From Clostridiales bacterium (GTDB taxonomy: Bacteria > Bacillota > Clostridia > Oscillospirales > Oscillospiraceae): 64,000 nucleotides of DNA. The stretch lies in NCBI GenBank assembly GCA_003150355.1, contig QAMJ01000011.1:124001-188000 (forward strand). Reading direction: 5' to 3'. The notes under the pieces are model-generated. The model ran no database searches, had not been told where the DNA came from, and was given only the letters and a program-made list of their open reading frames with translations. A program made the position numbers and the translations under genes. Shown here piece by piece: positions 50,878-59,662 of this stretch (positions are counted from its first letter, which is position 1; every line of letters begins with the position of its first letter).

Positions 50878-51803
50878 AGATGAAGAACTCGAAGACGCTT
50901 GATAACACCGCCGGGGTCTTATGCGCGCTCGGCGGCGAGACGCTTTTCGGCCTGAGCATCATCTTCACAAAGCAGGTGACCGAATACGCCGATGCCCTCT
51001 CCCTGCTGGGCTGGCGCTTCCTTATCGCCTTCGTCGTGATGAGTCTGTGTCTGCTCCTCGGTCTTATCAAGATCGACCTGCGCGGCAAGTCCCTGAAGCC
51101 GCTGCTGCTCGTGGCGCTGTGGAGCCCGTGCATCTACTATATCTCCGAGACCGTCGGCATCCGGTACACGACGGCATCGGAGAGCGCGGTCTTTTTTGCC
51201 TGTATCCCCGTCGTATCGCTTGTCGCGTCAACGCTGCTGCTGAAGGAAAAGCCGTCCAAAACGCAAGCCGCGGGTATACTCATCACCTTTGCCGGCATAC
51301 TTGTGACGGTGTTTGCCGTCAGCGCGGCGTCGAGCCTGTCTGTACCGGGCTATGCTTTCCTGCTGATAGCCGTAGTGTCCTATTCGCTGTACACCGTCTT
51401 TGTCAGCAAGGCGCATGGCTACACCGGCGCGGAGGTCACGTATATGATGCTGCTTGCCGGGGCGCTGCTCTTCGTCATCCTCGCCATTGTGCGCGCCGCG
51501 CTTCGTGGAAGCGCGGCGGAGCTGATTGCGCTCCCGTTCAATGCGCCCGGCTTTCTGGCTGCGGTACTGTATCAGGGTATCGGCTGCTCCGTGCTGGCGT
51601 TTTTCCTGTCAAATGTCGCCATTTCAAAAATAGGCGTCAACCGCACGGCTTCGTTCATCGGGTTCTCGACGGTGGTTTCGATCCTTGCCGGGGCGCTTTT
51701 GCTGCACGAGAGCTTTACCGCACTTCAAACCGTCGGCGTGGCCGTGATCCTCGCCGGGGTATATATCGCGAACATGACAACAAAACGGACTGCCTCAAAT
51801 TGA
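50874..51803 (+). CDS. EamA/DMT-family transporter
   Basis: 309 aa, ten hydrophobic segments in two homologous halves (about 10-145 and 155-300), the drug/metabolite transporter pattern: GETLFGLSIIFTKQV, SETVGIRYTTASESAVF, LLLKEKPSKTQAAGILITFAGI and AILAGVYIANM-type end. Exports a small metabolite, perhaps an amino acid; substrate unknown. Confidence 0.85.
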   Translation: MKMKNSKTLDNTAGVLCALGGETLFGLSIIFTKQVTEYADALSLLGWRFLIAFVVMSLCLLLGLIKIDLRGKSLKPLLLVALWSPCIYYISETVGIRYTTASESAVFFACIPVVSLVASTLLLKEKPSKTQAAGILITFAGILVTVFAVSAASSLSVPGYAFLLIAVVSYSLYTVFVSKAHGYTGAEVTYMMLLAGALLFVILAIVRAALRGSAAELIALPFNAPGFLAAVLYQGIGCSVLAFFLSNVAISKIGVNRTASFIGFSTVVSILAGALLLHESFTALQTVGVAVILAGVYIANMTTKRTASN

Positions 51804-51816
51804 GACAGTCCGTTTT
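51782..51816. terminator. Bidirectional terminator (EamA / cysK)
   Basis: AAAACGGACTG (51782-51792) with CAGTCCGTTTT (51806-51816). The left arm is inside the last codons of the transporter gene. Confidence 0.88.
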
Positions 51817-51831
51817 GATATTCTGTTGTTC

Positions 51832-52761
51832 TTACTCCGAGAACATCGGGGTGGAGAGGTATCTCTCGCCGGTGTCCGGGAGCAGGGCAACGATGATCTT
51901 GCCCTTGTTCTCCGGGCGCTTTGCAAGCTGCGCCGCGGCAAAGACCGCCGCGCCCGAGGATATGCCGACAAGCAGCCCCTCACGTCTGGCGAGCGCGCGG
52001 CCGGCGGCAAAAGCGTCCTCGTTCTCGACCGGGATGATCTCGTCATATATCCCTGTGTTCAGCGTATCGGGGACGAAGCCCGCGCCGATGCCCTGTATCT
52101 TGTGCGGTCCCGGCGTGCCCTTCGAGAGCACCGGGGAGCCCGCAGGCTCGACCGCGACGACCTTGACGTTCGGATTCCTGCTCTTGAGGTACTCGCCCAC
52201 GCCGGAGAGTGTGCCGCCTGTACCGACGCCCGCGACAAAGATATCGACCTTACCGTCGGTGTCCTCCCAGATCTCCGGCCCCGTCGTCTTGAAGTGCGCG
52301 GCGGGATTGGCCTTGTTGGTGAACTGGCTGGGAATGAAGCTGTTCGGCGTCTCGGCGGCAAGCTCCTGGGCTTTCGCTATCGCGCCCTTCATCCCCTTTG
52401 CGCCGTCGGTCAGAACTATCTCCGCGCCGTAGGCCTTGAGCAGCTTGCGCCGCTCGATGCTCATCGTCTCCGGCATGGTGAGTATAACTTTATAGCCTCT
52501 TGAGGCGGCGACGGCGGCAAGCCCGATGCCGGTGTTGCCGCTCGTCGGCTCGATTATGACGGAGTCAGGCTTGAGCGCACCCTTGGCTTCGGCATCGTCG
52601 ATCATCGCACGCGCGATCCTGTCCTTGACGCTCCCTGCGGGGTTAAAGTACTCAAGCTTGCCGTAAACGTCCGCGCCGAGGTCATTGTCCTTTATGTAGT
52701 TCGTAAGCTTCAGAAGCGGAGTGCCGCCTATCAGATCGGTGATTCTTTCATAAGTTTTCAT
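51832..52761 (-). CDS. cysK: Cysteine synthase (O-acetylserine sulfhydrylase)
   Basis: 309 aa, PLP enzyme making cysteine from O-acetylserine and sulfide. PLP Lys K46 in NPAGSVKDR, PTSGNTGIGLA, and GVGTGGTLSGVGEYLK phosphate-binding loop. AAGGAGC is upstream. A ~150-base AT-rich leader (52762-52915) separates it from its promoter; it contains no motif I can name. Confidence 0.95.
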   Translation of the reverse strand: MKTYERITDLIGGTPLLKLTNYIKDNDLGADVYGKLEYFNPAGSVKDRIARAMIDDAEAKGALKPDSVIIEPTSGNTGIGLAAVAASRGYKVILTMPETMSIERRKLLKAYGAEIVLTDGAKGMKGAIAKAQELAAETPNSFIPSQFTNKANPAAHFKTTGPEIWEDTDGKVDIFVAGVGTGGTLSGVGEYLKSRNPNVKVVAVEPAGSPVLSKGTPGPHKIQGIGAGFVPDTLNTGIYDEIIPVENEDAFAAGRALARREGLLVGISSGAAVFAAAQLAKRPENKGKIIVALLPDTGERYLSTPMFSE

Positions 52762-52919
52762 TGTTAAAAGCTCCTTTTAAAATATACATTTATTGTTTGT
52801 GTTGAAATATGTGCCCTTATTGGTCAAAGATACCCCATCAACATCGAAACAATATAAATATATATTCCATAAAAAGCGCCCCTATCATTTATCAATAACC
52901 TATCTGCTTTGTAGGCATT

Positions 52920-52948
52920 ATATTAGCATGGGCTTACTCTCCTGTCAA
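52920..52948 (-). promoter_or_regulatory. Promoter of cysK
   Basis: On the minus strand TTGACA (plus 52943-52948), 17-base spacer, TAATAT (plus 52920-52925). Confidence 0.72.
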
Positions 52949-52975
52949 GCCCTATTAAGAAAAATTTCCTCCGCC

Positions 52976-53004
52976 TTGACAGCTTTGTAAAATAACTCTA
53001 TACT
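52976..53004 (+). promoter_or_regulatory. Promoter of mnmA
   Basis: TTGACA (52976-52981), 17-base spacer, TATACT (52999-53004). Back-to-back with the cysK promoter. Confidence 0.85.
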
Positions 53005-53051
53005 GTCGCATATCAAATACATGGGTTTTGTATGATTTAGAGGTTACGCCA

Positions 53052-54140
53052 ATGAAAAAAGCACTGATCGCGATGAGCGGCGGGGTCGACTCCTCGCTCG
53101 CGGCAAAGCTGATGAAGGATCGCGGCTTTCAATGCATCGGCTGCACGATGAAGCTCTATAACAACGAGGACGCGGGTATCGAGCGCACGCGCACCTGCTG
53201 CTCGCTCGACGACGTGGAGGACGCACGCAGCGTCGCCTACGCGCTGGGCATGCCGTTCTACGTGTTCAACTTCACGGACGATTTCCGCGGCACGGTCATA
53301 CGCCGGTTCATCGACAGCTACGAGCACGGCATCACGCCGAACCCGTGCATCGACTGCAACCGCTTTATGAAGTTCGGCAAGCTCTTTGACCGCGCGAAAA
53401 TTCTTGGCTGCGACTACGTCGTGACCGGGCACTACGCGCGCATTGAGGAGCAGGACGGTGTCTTTCTGCTGAAGAAGGCCGCGGACGAGAGCAAGGATCA
53501 GAGCTACGTGCTCTATGCCATGACGCAGGAGCAGCTCGCGCACGTCATGTTCCCGCTCGGCGGCATGCGCAAAACCGAGGTGCGCGCACTCGCCGAGGAG
53601 TGCGGCTTTGTGAACGCGGCAAAGCCCGACAGTCAGGATATCTGCTTTGTCCCGGACGGGGACTACGCCGGGGTCATCGAAAAGCACACCGGGCGCAGGC
53701 CGGTGTGCGGGAACTTTGTGGACAGCTCCGGCAACGTTTTAGGCCGGCACAAGGGTGTGATACACTACACCATCGGCCAGCGCAAGGGGCTCGGCATCTC
53801 CGCGGCCGCGCCGCTGTACGTCTGCGATATCTGCCCGAACACGAACGAGGTCGTGCTCGGCAGCAATGAAGAGCTGTTCCGCCGCGAAGCGGATGTTACA
53901 GACTTCAACTGGATAAGCGGCGCAGCACCCATGCATGAGCTGCGCTGCAAGGCGAAGATACGCTACCGCCACCCCGAGCAGTGGGCGACGGTGACGCCGG
54001 TCGGGAGCGACGCCGTCCGCATCGTCTTTGACGAGCCGCAGCGCGCGATAACCCCCGGTCAGGCCGCCGTGCTCTATGACGGGGACACCGTCCTCGGCGG
54101 CGGAGTGATACAGAAAAAGACAAACGGGAAAGACCTTTGA
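53052..54140 (+). CDS. mnmA: tRNA-specific 2-thiouridylase MnmA
   Basis: Makes the 2-thio group of wobble uridine in tRNA Lys/Glu/Gln. 362 aa from ATG 53052. PP-loop SGGVDSSLAAKLM, catalytic cysteines C99 (NPCIDCN) and C198 (SQDICFVPDG), C-terminal beta-barrel. Needs sulfur from a cysteine desulfurase, so standing next to cysK fits, although no iscS is present here. Confidence 0.95.
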   Translation: MKKALIAMSGGVDSSLAAKLMKDRGFQCIGCTMKLYNNEDAGIERTRTCCSLDDVEDARSVAYALGMPFYVFNFTDDFRGTVIRRFIDSYEHGITPNPCIDCNRFMKFGKLFDRAKILGCDYVVTGHYARIEEQDGVFLLKKAADESKDQSYVLYAMTQEQLAHVMFPLGGMRKTEVRALAEECGFVNAAKPDSQDICFVPDGDYAGVIEKHTGRRPVCGNFVDSSGNVLGRHKGVIHYTIGQRKGLGISAAAPLYVCDICPNTNEVVLGSNEELFRREADVTDFNWISGAAPMHELRCKAKIRYRHPEQWATVTPVGSDAVRIVFDEPQRAITPGQAAVLYDGDTVLGGGVIQKKTNGKDL

Positions 54141-54165
54141 CCGGTCTTTCCCGTTTGTTGTTACT
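54121..54165. terminator. Bidirectional terminator (mnmA / phosphoribosyltransferase)
   Basis: CAAACGGGAAAGACC (54121-54135) with GGTCTTTCCCGTTTG (54143-54157). The left arm overlaps the last codons of mnmA. Confidence 0.85.
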
Positions 54166-54171
54166 CAAGTT

Positions 54172-54726
54172 TTATTCCTTGACGGTGCCGTCGGGGTTAA
54201 ACAGCGGCAGCGGAGCGAGGCAGATGATATCATGTCTCTTCTGCGCGTCGCCCTCGGCGAGGACTGCCATCCTGCCGGCGACTATGCCGCCCGCGCGGGT
54301 GACGAGCTCCTCCATAGCGCGGAGGGATTCGCCGGTGGAAATAACGTCATCAACGATGAGCATGCGCTTGCCCTTGATGAGCTCAGCGTCGGCGGTATCG
54401 ATGACGAGCTTCTGTACGCTCATCGTGGTGATGGACTTGACGTCCACCTCGAACACGCCGGACATATAGGCCTTGGGGCCTTTGCGGGCGAGGAAGTACT
54501 TATCCGCGCCGCTCTGGCGGGCCATTTCATACAGCAGAGGGATCGCCTTGGCTTCCGGTGCGATCAGATAATCGTACTCGGGAGCGCGCTTGAGCAGCTC
54601 GGCGGCGCAGTGAACGGTAAGCTCCACATCGCCGAACATGACGAATGCGCCGATGTACAGGTCGTCAGACACCTTGCACAAGGGCAGCTCGCGTTTCAAG
54701 CCGGCAACGTCCATCTCGTAAGTCAT
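54172..54726 (-). CDS. Purine-type phosphoribosyltransferase (APRT-like)
   Basis: 184 aa. PRPP-binding motif MLIVDDVISTGESLRAMEELV (about 121-141) and flexible-loop region ARKGPKAYM. Length and the motif are like adenine/xanthine phosphoribosyltransferase; IAPEAKAIPLLYEMAR is the place of the base-binding region. Base specificity not certain. GGAGG precedes the ATG. Confidence 0.82.
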   Translation of the reverse strand: MTYEMDVAGLKRELPLCKVSDDLYIGAFVMFGDVELTVHCAAELLKRAPEYDYLIAPEAKAIPLLYEMARQSGADKYFLARKGPKAYMSGVFEVDVKSITTMSVQKLVIDTADAELIKGKRMLIVDDVISTGESLRAMEELVTRAGGIVAGRMAVLAEGDAQKRHDIICLAPLPLFNPDGTVKE

Positions 54727-55077
54727 TTTTTTGATTCCTCCTGAGAGTCATATATAATAGAACGTGTTTATTTTACAGAAATCACGAAAAAAATCAAGAA
54801 CTATATTCAAAAAATCCGGAAAAATCAGTCATCATTGGGCAAAAATTTTACGCTGCCTAAGTCAATACCGAGTTCGAGCGCATTGTTTTTGTACATTGTA
54901 CCTTTTTACGCATTTATATTTCACCGCAAATTGCAGTTGTATTTTATAGTAAAGTCTTTCCCCTCTGCGCATCTTTGCAGGCGCCGCATGAGCTGATATA
55001 ATCCGATTAGAAATTTTTTCGGCAGCTGCAATCTTTTTCCGCGGAATACGACTTGGATAATGTAAGGGGGTTCATAT
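54727..55077. other. AT-rich divergent intergenic region
   Basis: About 350 bases without a gene between the phosphoribosyltransferase gene and the sigma factor gene. The left two thirds are clearly richer in A/T than the surroundings. Only the sigma-gene promoter is recognisable. Confidence 0.6.
54974..55002 (+). promoter_or_regulatory. Promoter of the ECF sigma operon
   Basis: TTTGCA (54974-54979), 17-base spacer, TATAAT (54997-55002). Looks like a housekeeping promoter. Confidence 0.68.
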
Positions 55078-55635
55078 ATGACAGACACCTCGATCATAGA
55101 GCTGTATTTCAGACGCTCGGAGCGGGCGATAAACGAAAGTCAGGCGTCCTACGGCGGCTACTGCTACCGCGTTGCGGACGGCATTCTCCGCGATGCGCGC
55201 GACTCGGAAGAGAGCGTGAACGACACATGGCTTGCGGCGTGGAACGCCATCCCTCCGACGCGCCCGAACTGCCTCAAGGCCTATTTCGGTGCGCTGACAC
55301 GCCGCATCTCCGTCGACCGGCTGCGCCGCCGCTCCGCCGCAAAGCGCGGCGGGGGCGAGGCGCTCATCGCCCTCGAGGAGCTTGCCGAGTGCATCCCCTC
55401 GGGCTTCAGCGTGGAGCGGACGATCGAAAACAAACTGCTGATACAGGCTTTCAACGCCTTTTTAGCATCCCAGACGGAGGCAGAGCGGAACCTCTTCGTC
55501 GCGCGGTACTGGTACGGCCTGCCGGTGGAGGAGATCGCCGCGAAGCTCGGAATGAAGAAAAACACGGTGCTCTCCACGCTGCGGCGTATGCGGCTGCGGC
55601 TGCGTGACCGGCTCGAAAAGGAGGGCTTGCAGTGA
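55078..55635 (+). CDS. ECF-type sigma-70 family RNA polymerase sigma factor
   Basis: 185 aa. Region 2 with SEESVNDTWLAAWNAIPPTRP and LKAYFGALTRRISVDRLRR; region 4 with TEAERNLFVARYWYGLPVEEIAAKLGMKKNTVLSTLRRMRLRL. No regions 1 or 3. AGGGGG precedes the ATG. Followed, with four-base overlap (GTGA), by a one-helix membrane protein that is the likely anti-sigma factor. Confidence 0.9.
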   Translation: MTDTSIIELYFRRSERAINESQASYGGYCYRVADGILRDARDSEESVNDTWLAAWNAIPPTRPNCLKAYFGALTRRISVDRLRRRSAAKRGGGEALIALEELAECIPSGFSVERTIENKLLIQAFNAFLASQTEAERNLFVARYWYGLPVEEIAAKLGMKKNTVLSTLRRMRLRLRDRLEKEGLQ

Positions 55636-56636
55636 CGAAGGAGCAGTTTTTTGACGCTTTCGGGCAGATAGACGGCGCTTATGTTCTCGCCGCCGGGGAC
55701 GCGATATATGGGAAAACCGAGACAGCGCGCGTCTCATATAAAAAGCTTGTGCGCACGCTCATCATCGCGGCGGTCATTGCGGCGCTGCTGACGCTGACAG
55801 CGTATGCCGCGGGGCTATTCGGGCTCACAGGCAGAGTTATAAACGACCCCGGCGGCAGCGTGCTCTCCGGCGAGGCGGGAGAGGCAGTAGACAGGCTGCG
55901 CGCGGTACACCATCGGGACTATGTCTCCCTCGGCGGAGTGATAGGCTCGGCGGAGTATCAGGCGGCGGCTGAATGGCTGGCGTTCAAAGGTGGCTACGCC
56001 GACAAGAAAACTGCGGAGCAGACAGAGCAGGGGCAGCCCTACTACGAATGGCGTGACCTTGAGCGGAGCTTTGCAGCGGATAACGAAACAAAAGAGATCT
56101 GCCGCCTGTATCAGGTCTGGGATGAAACAATGTGGGCAAAACTGCAGGAGATCGCCGCACGGTACGGACTGGCGCTGCACACGGAGCGCCGGGCAATAGC
56201 GAACGCCGGGGATCAGAGCCGTGAGCACGGCGCGTATGAGGACGGATCGTTTCACATTTCGGCAGCAGCTATTATCGGTCAGGAGCGGTATCTGTACGAA
56301 GTGTACTTGGAAAAGAGCGGCTGCCTGCCCTGCGACGATATGACGGCGGGCGGAGCCTGTGAATACGAGGAGTGGGAATACACTGCCGGCCGCGGCGATA
56401 AGGTCAGCATCGCCGTGCGCGACGTGAGCACGAACGAGGCATGGGCGCAGTATGAGCTGCTGGTGCTTTATTCCGGTGACGGCGCTGTGATGACGGTCAG
56501 GGCGAGCTATGGCTGTCAGCGCGTGAATGGCGATGAAAAGCTCTTTGCGGAGCGCTTGGCGGACAGCATAGATTTTTCCGCTGTTGCCGGGGCAGATGCA
56601 CCGGAGGACGCTGTTTTGATTCTGAAAGGTGGTTGA
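55632..56636 (+). CDS. Single-pass membrane protein, probable anti-sigma factor
   Basis: 334 aa from GTG 55632. A short cytoplasmic N-terminus (TKEQFFDAFGQIDGAYVLAAGDA, about 1-35), one membrane helix at about 39-62 (LVRTLIIAAVIAALLTLTAYAAG) and a ~270-residue extracytoplasmic part rich in acidic and aromatic residues. This arrangement behind an ECF sigma gene suggests an anti-sigma factor with an outside sensor; no zinc-finger anti-sigma motif is seen, so the call is by context. Confidence 0.65.
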   Translation: MTKEQFFDAFGQIDGAYVLAAGDAIYGKTETARVSYKKLVRTLIIAAVIAALLTLTAYAAGLFGLTGRVINDPGGSVLSGEAGEAVDRLRAVHHRDYVSLGGVIGSAEYQAAAEWLAFKGGYADKKTAEQTEQGQPYYEWRDLERSFAADNETKEICRLYQVWDETMWAKLQEIAARYGLALHTERRAIANAGDQSREHGAYEDGSFHISAAAIIGQERYLYEVYLEKSGCLPCDDMTAGGACEYEEWEYTAGRGDKVSIAVRDVSTNEAWAQYELLVLYSGDGAVMTVRASYGCQRVNGDEKLFAERLADSIDFSAVAGADAPEDAVLILKGG

Positions 56637-56637
56637 G

Positions 56638-58089
56638 ATGAAAAAATATATTTCACTGTTTCTCTGCTGCGCGGCGCTCTTGATGTGCGCATGCGGCAGT
56701 CCGGAACAGTCAGCAGAGATACCTGCTCCGGTTGGAGACACCGTGGCCGCGCAAGCCGTAAACGCCGAGTTCACCACCGATGACGGCCTGATCAAAATCA
56801 GCATCCATGACGATAACGCAGACTCCATTCCCGCGGCGATGCCGGTCCTTCGGGTGCGCCCGAAGATCATCACGTCGGATATGGCGCGGCAGATGGCAAA
56901 GGGGCTTTTCGGTGAGGCGGAGCTGTACGAGTATTCCGAGGAGCTGAGCAAAGCCGAGATCGCGGATATGATCGCCGCATATGAATACGCCGTCACCGAC
57001 GAGAGCATAAAGGCCGACCACGGGGCGGACGCGCCGCAAAGCTGGATAGAGAGCGTGCGCGATGCGCGGCTTGCGATATTGGAATATTACCGCAACGCCT
57101 ATGCCAATGCACGGGAGGAGGTCACACCGAGAGCCTGCGAATGGAAGTTCTATCCAATGGAGCACTACGCCGTGCACGGCTTTGACTACGCCGGGAGCGA
57201 CCCATACTATACCGATGCTTTCCCCGCGGGCATGTCCGTAGACCTGCGCGCGGTGACGGAGCTCGGCGGCGTGCCGTACGAGTTCTGGGTCAATAACAAC
57301 GAGCGGGTGGACTTTCGCAATCACAGTCTCTCGGTCTTTGTGCTCATGCCCGATCCCGGGGGCACTGCCGAGGAGCGGCGAGCGCAGACGCGGGAATGGT
57401 ACATGAGCATGGGGCTATACTCCGACGCAGCAGCGGACGAAAGCGCACTTGAAGCGGCCTGCGCAAAGGCGGTTGCGCTGGCGAATGAGATGGGGCTCGG
57501 CGAATGGCGCTTCAACGCAGCGGCGGCAGACAGGACAGAGATCACCGGCGAGGGTTGGCAGATAGACGTGACGGGCAGGCCGGTCTATGAGGGCTATCCG
57601 GTCAATTGGCAGAGCGCCGCGGGGCAGGACTGCTGTCCCGAGAGCCTGACTATACGCATGACGAACAGCGGAGCGCTCATCGATCTGCAGTACACTTCTC
57701 CGATGGAGATCGTCGAGGTGACAGAACAGACTGCGGCACTGAAAACCAGGGAGGACATGGAGCCGCTCGCGATACAGGCGATGCGGGAGCTGAGCTGTGA
57801 GACGCTGATACCGGGTCACGCTTCCGAGAAAGAGTATTGGGACGCTATCGGCGCGGTCATCACCGAGGTGCGGCTCGACATTGACAGCGTCTGCGTGGGC
57901 TATATACGTGTGCCGTGCGGCGGCGGGGACTTTCTTCTTGTGCCGTCGCTCTCTTTCCCCGGCAGGCTGAGCGTGACGGGCAGCATCCCCGGCGTGCATG
58001 AAAGTCCGATGGAGCTGCTCGACCGGGACGGGGACGGCTATAACGTTTCTCTTGACTTTGACCTGCTGGACGGCGGGAGGATAGGATAA
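56638..58089 (+). CDS. Lipoprotein of unknown function, DUF6034-like
   Basis: 483 aa from ATG 56638 (AAGGTGG upstream), directly after the anti-sigma-like gene. Signal peptide ending LLMCAC-GS (lipid-attachment Cys about 20). Mature part is mixed alpha/beta with MAKGLFGEAELYEYSEELSKAEI and LIDLQYTSPMEIVEVTE stretches, as in clostridial lipoproteins found next to such sigma/anti-sigma pairs. Probably an output or sensor of that pair. The DUF name is from memory. Confidence 0.65.
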   Translation: MKKYISLFLCCAALLMCACGSPEQSAEIPAPVGDTVAAQAVNAEFTTDDGLIKISIHDDNADSIPAAMPVLRVRPKIITSDMARQMAKGLFGEAELYEYSEELSKAEIADMIAAYEYAVTDESIKADHGADAPQSWIESVRDARLAILEYYRNAYANAREEVTPRACEWKFYPMEHYAVHGFDYAGSDPYYTDAFPAGMSVDLRAVTELGGVPYEFWVNNNERVDFRNHSLSVFVLMPDPGGTAEERRAQTREWYMSMGLYSDAAADESALEAACAKAVALANEMGLGEWRFNAAAADRTEITGEGWQIDVTGRPVYEGYPVNWQSAAGQDCCPESLTIRMTNSGALIDLQYTSPMEIVEVTEQTAALKTREDMEPLAIQAMRELSCETLIPGHASEKEYWDAIGAVITEVRLDIDSVCVGYIRVPCGGGDFLLVPSLSFPGRLSVTGSIPGVHESPMELLDRDGDGYNVSLDFDLLDGGRIG

Positions 58090-58137
58090 AGAGTCTTTTT
58101 GGTGTTCCACTCCGTATCATCACATTGACGGAAGTAT

Positions 58138-58166
58138 TTGACAACGCATACCCGAGGGGATATACT
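58138..58166 (+). promoter_or_regulatory. Promoter of the MBOAT operon
   Basis: TTGACA (58138-58143), 17-base spacer, TATACT (58161-58166). Confidence 0.85.
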
Positions 58167-58228
58167 GATTACATTATGCCGACGTATTGAAGCAGATACG
58201 CAGCACTATTGTAAGCAGGGGTGTTTTC

Positions 58229-59644
58229 TTGACTTTTTCAAGCCTCACTTTTACCACGCTTTTCTTCCCCGCGGTGCTGATACTCTACTTTATCTGTACC
58301 GACCCGCGGTGGAGAAACGGCGTTCTTCTTGTTGCGTCGCTTATCTTTTACAGCTGGGGCGAGCCTATATGGGTGCTCGCGATGATCGGCTCGACCGCGA
58401 TAAACTACGTCGCCGCCATGCTCATTGATAGAGCCTCTTCCCCGGGGCTGAGGAAGACGGCGCTCGTCGTCGGCGCGGCGGCCTCGCTCGCGGTGCTGTT
58501 TTATTTTAAGTACGCCGCTTTTCTCGTCAATTCCGTCACTTCCCTCTTCGGCGTCTCATTCAGTATACCGGTGCTGGAGCTGCCGATAGGCATCTCCTTT
58601 TATACCTTTCAGGTGCTGACCTATACGGTGGATGTGTACCGGGACAAGAGCCCCGTGCAGCGCGACCCGTTCAAGCTGATGCTCTATGTAAGCTGCTTTC
58701 CGCAGCTTATCGCCGGGCCTATCGTGCAGTATTCCGACGTGGCGGTGATGCTCGACGAGCGCGAGAGCACGCCCGAGGGCTTCACCGAGGGCATGAAGCG
58801 CTTCGCCGTCGGCCTTTCAAAGAAAGTGCTGCTGGCAAACGTCTGCGGGCTCATCATCGAGGAGCTGCCTTCGGCCGCAGGATCGAGTGGGATGTCCGTG
58901 CTCGGCGCGTGGTATATCTCCGTGCTCTATTCTCTCCAGCTCTATTTTGATTTCTCCGGCTACTCCGACATGGCGATCGGCATGGGCAGGATCTTTGGCT
59001 TTACCTATAAGGAAAACTTCAACTATCCGTACATATCGAAAAGCGCCTCCGAATTCTGGCACAGGTGGCATATCTCGCTCGGCAGCTTTTTCCGCGACTA
59101 TGTGTATATCCCGCTCGGCGGCAACCGGCACGGCAGGGCGCGCACCGCGCTGAACCTCGCGATAGTCTGGGCGCTTACCGGGCTATGGCACGGGGCAAGC
59201 TGGAACTTCGTCATATGGGGGCTGTATTACGGGGTGCTCATCATCCTCGAAAAGCTCGTGCTCGCGGACTTCCGTGAGAAGCTTCCCGGTGCGGCGCAGC
59301 ATATTGCTGCGCTGTTCCTCATCGTCGTCGGCTGGACGGTCTTCTACTATACGGACATGGGCTGCCTCGGAAAACACCTCGGCGCGATGTTCGGCATAGG
59401 CGCCGCGGGGCTGAGCGACCAGGTCACGATGGCCGTCATACGCAAGTACACGGTGCTCCCGCTCATCGCCGCCATCGCGAGCCTGCCGATCCTGCCGCGG
59501 CTCAAGGCATGGCTTGGAAAGCATGAAAAGCTTGAGGCCGCGGCGGATATCGTCTCCCTCGTGTGCCTGACGGCGCTCATGCTGCTGTCGATGATATTCA
59601 TCGTCGGGCAAAGCTACAATCCGTTTATTTATTTCCGTTTCTGA
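58229..59644 (+). CDS. MBOAT-family O-acyltransferase (AlgI/DltB-like)
   Basis: 471 aa from TTG 58229, chosen because AGGGGTG is 5-6 bases upstream and the protein then begins MTFSSLTFTTLFFPAVLILYF, the usual MBOAT start. About ten membrane segments; YFDFSGYSDMAIGMGRIFGF, NYPYISKSASEFWHRWHISLGSFFRDYVYIPLGGNR and the catalytic His in LTGLWHGASWNF (near base 59190). Moves acyl (often acetyl) groups to an exported polymer. First gene of a three-gene operon. Confidence 0.93.
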   Translation: MTFSSLTFTTLFFPAVLILYFICTDPRWRNGVLLVASLIFYSWGEPIWVLAMIGSTAINYVAAMLIDRASSPGLRKTALVVGAAASLAVLFYFKYAAFLVNSVTSLFGVSFSIPVLELPIGISFYTFQVLTYTVDVYRDKSPVQRDPFKLMLYVSCFPQLIAGPIVQYSDVAVMLDERESTPEGFTEGMKRFAVGLSKKVLLANVCGLIIEELPSAAGSSGMSVLGAWYISVLYSLQLYFDFSGYSDMAIGMGRIFGFTYKENFNYPYISKSASEFWHRWHISLGSFFRDYVYIPLGGNRHGRARTALNLAIVWALTGLWHGASWNFVIWGLYYGVLIILEKLVLADFREKLPGAAQHIAALFLIVVGWTVFYYTDMGCLGKHLGAMFGIGAAGLSDQVTMAVIRKYTVLPLIAAIASLPILPRLKAWLGKHEKLEAAADIVSLVCLTALMLLSMIFIVGQSYNPFIYFRF

Positions 59645-59662
59645 GAGCAGAGGGAATATGCG

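Noticed and set aside
52762..52915. T-box or other riboswitch before cysK
   Set aside because: I could not find a T-box sequence, an S-box or a terminator in the leader.
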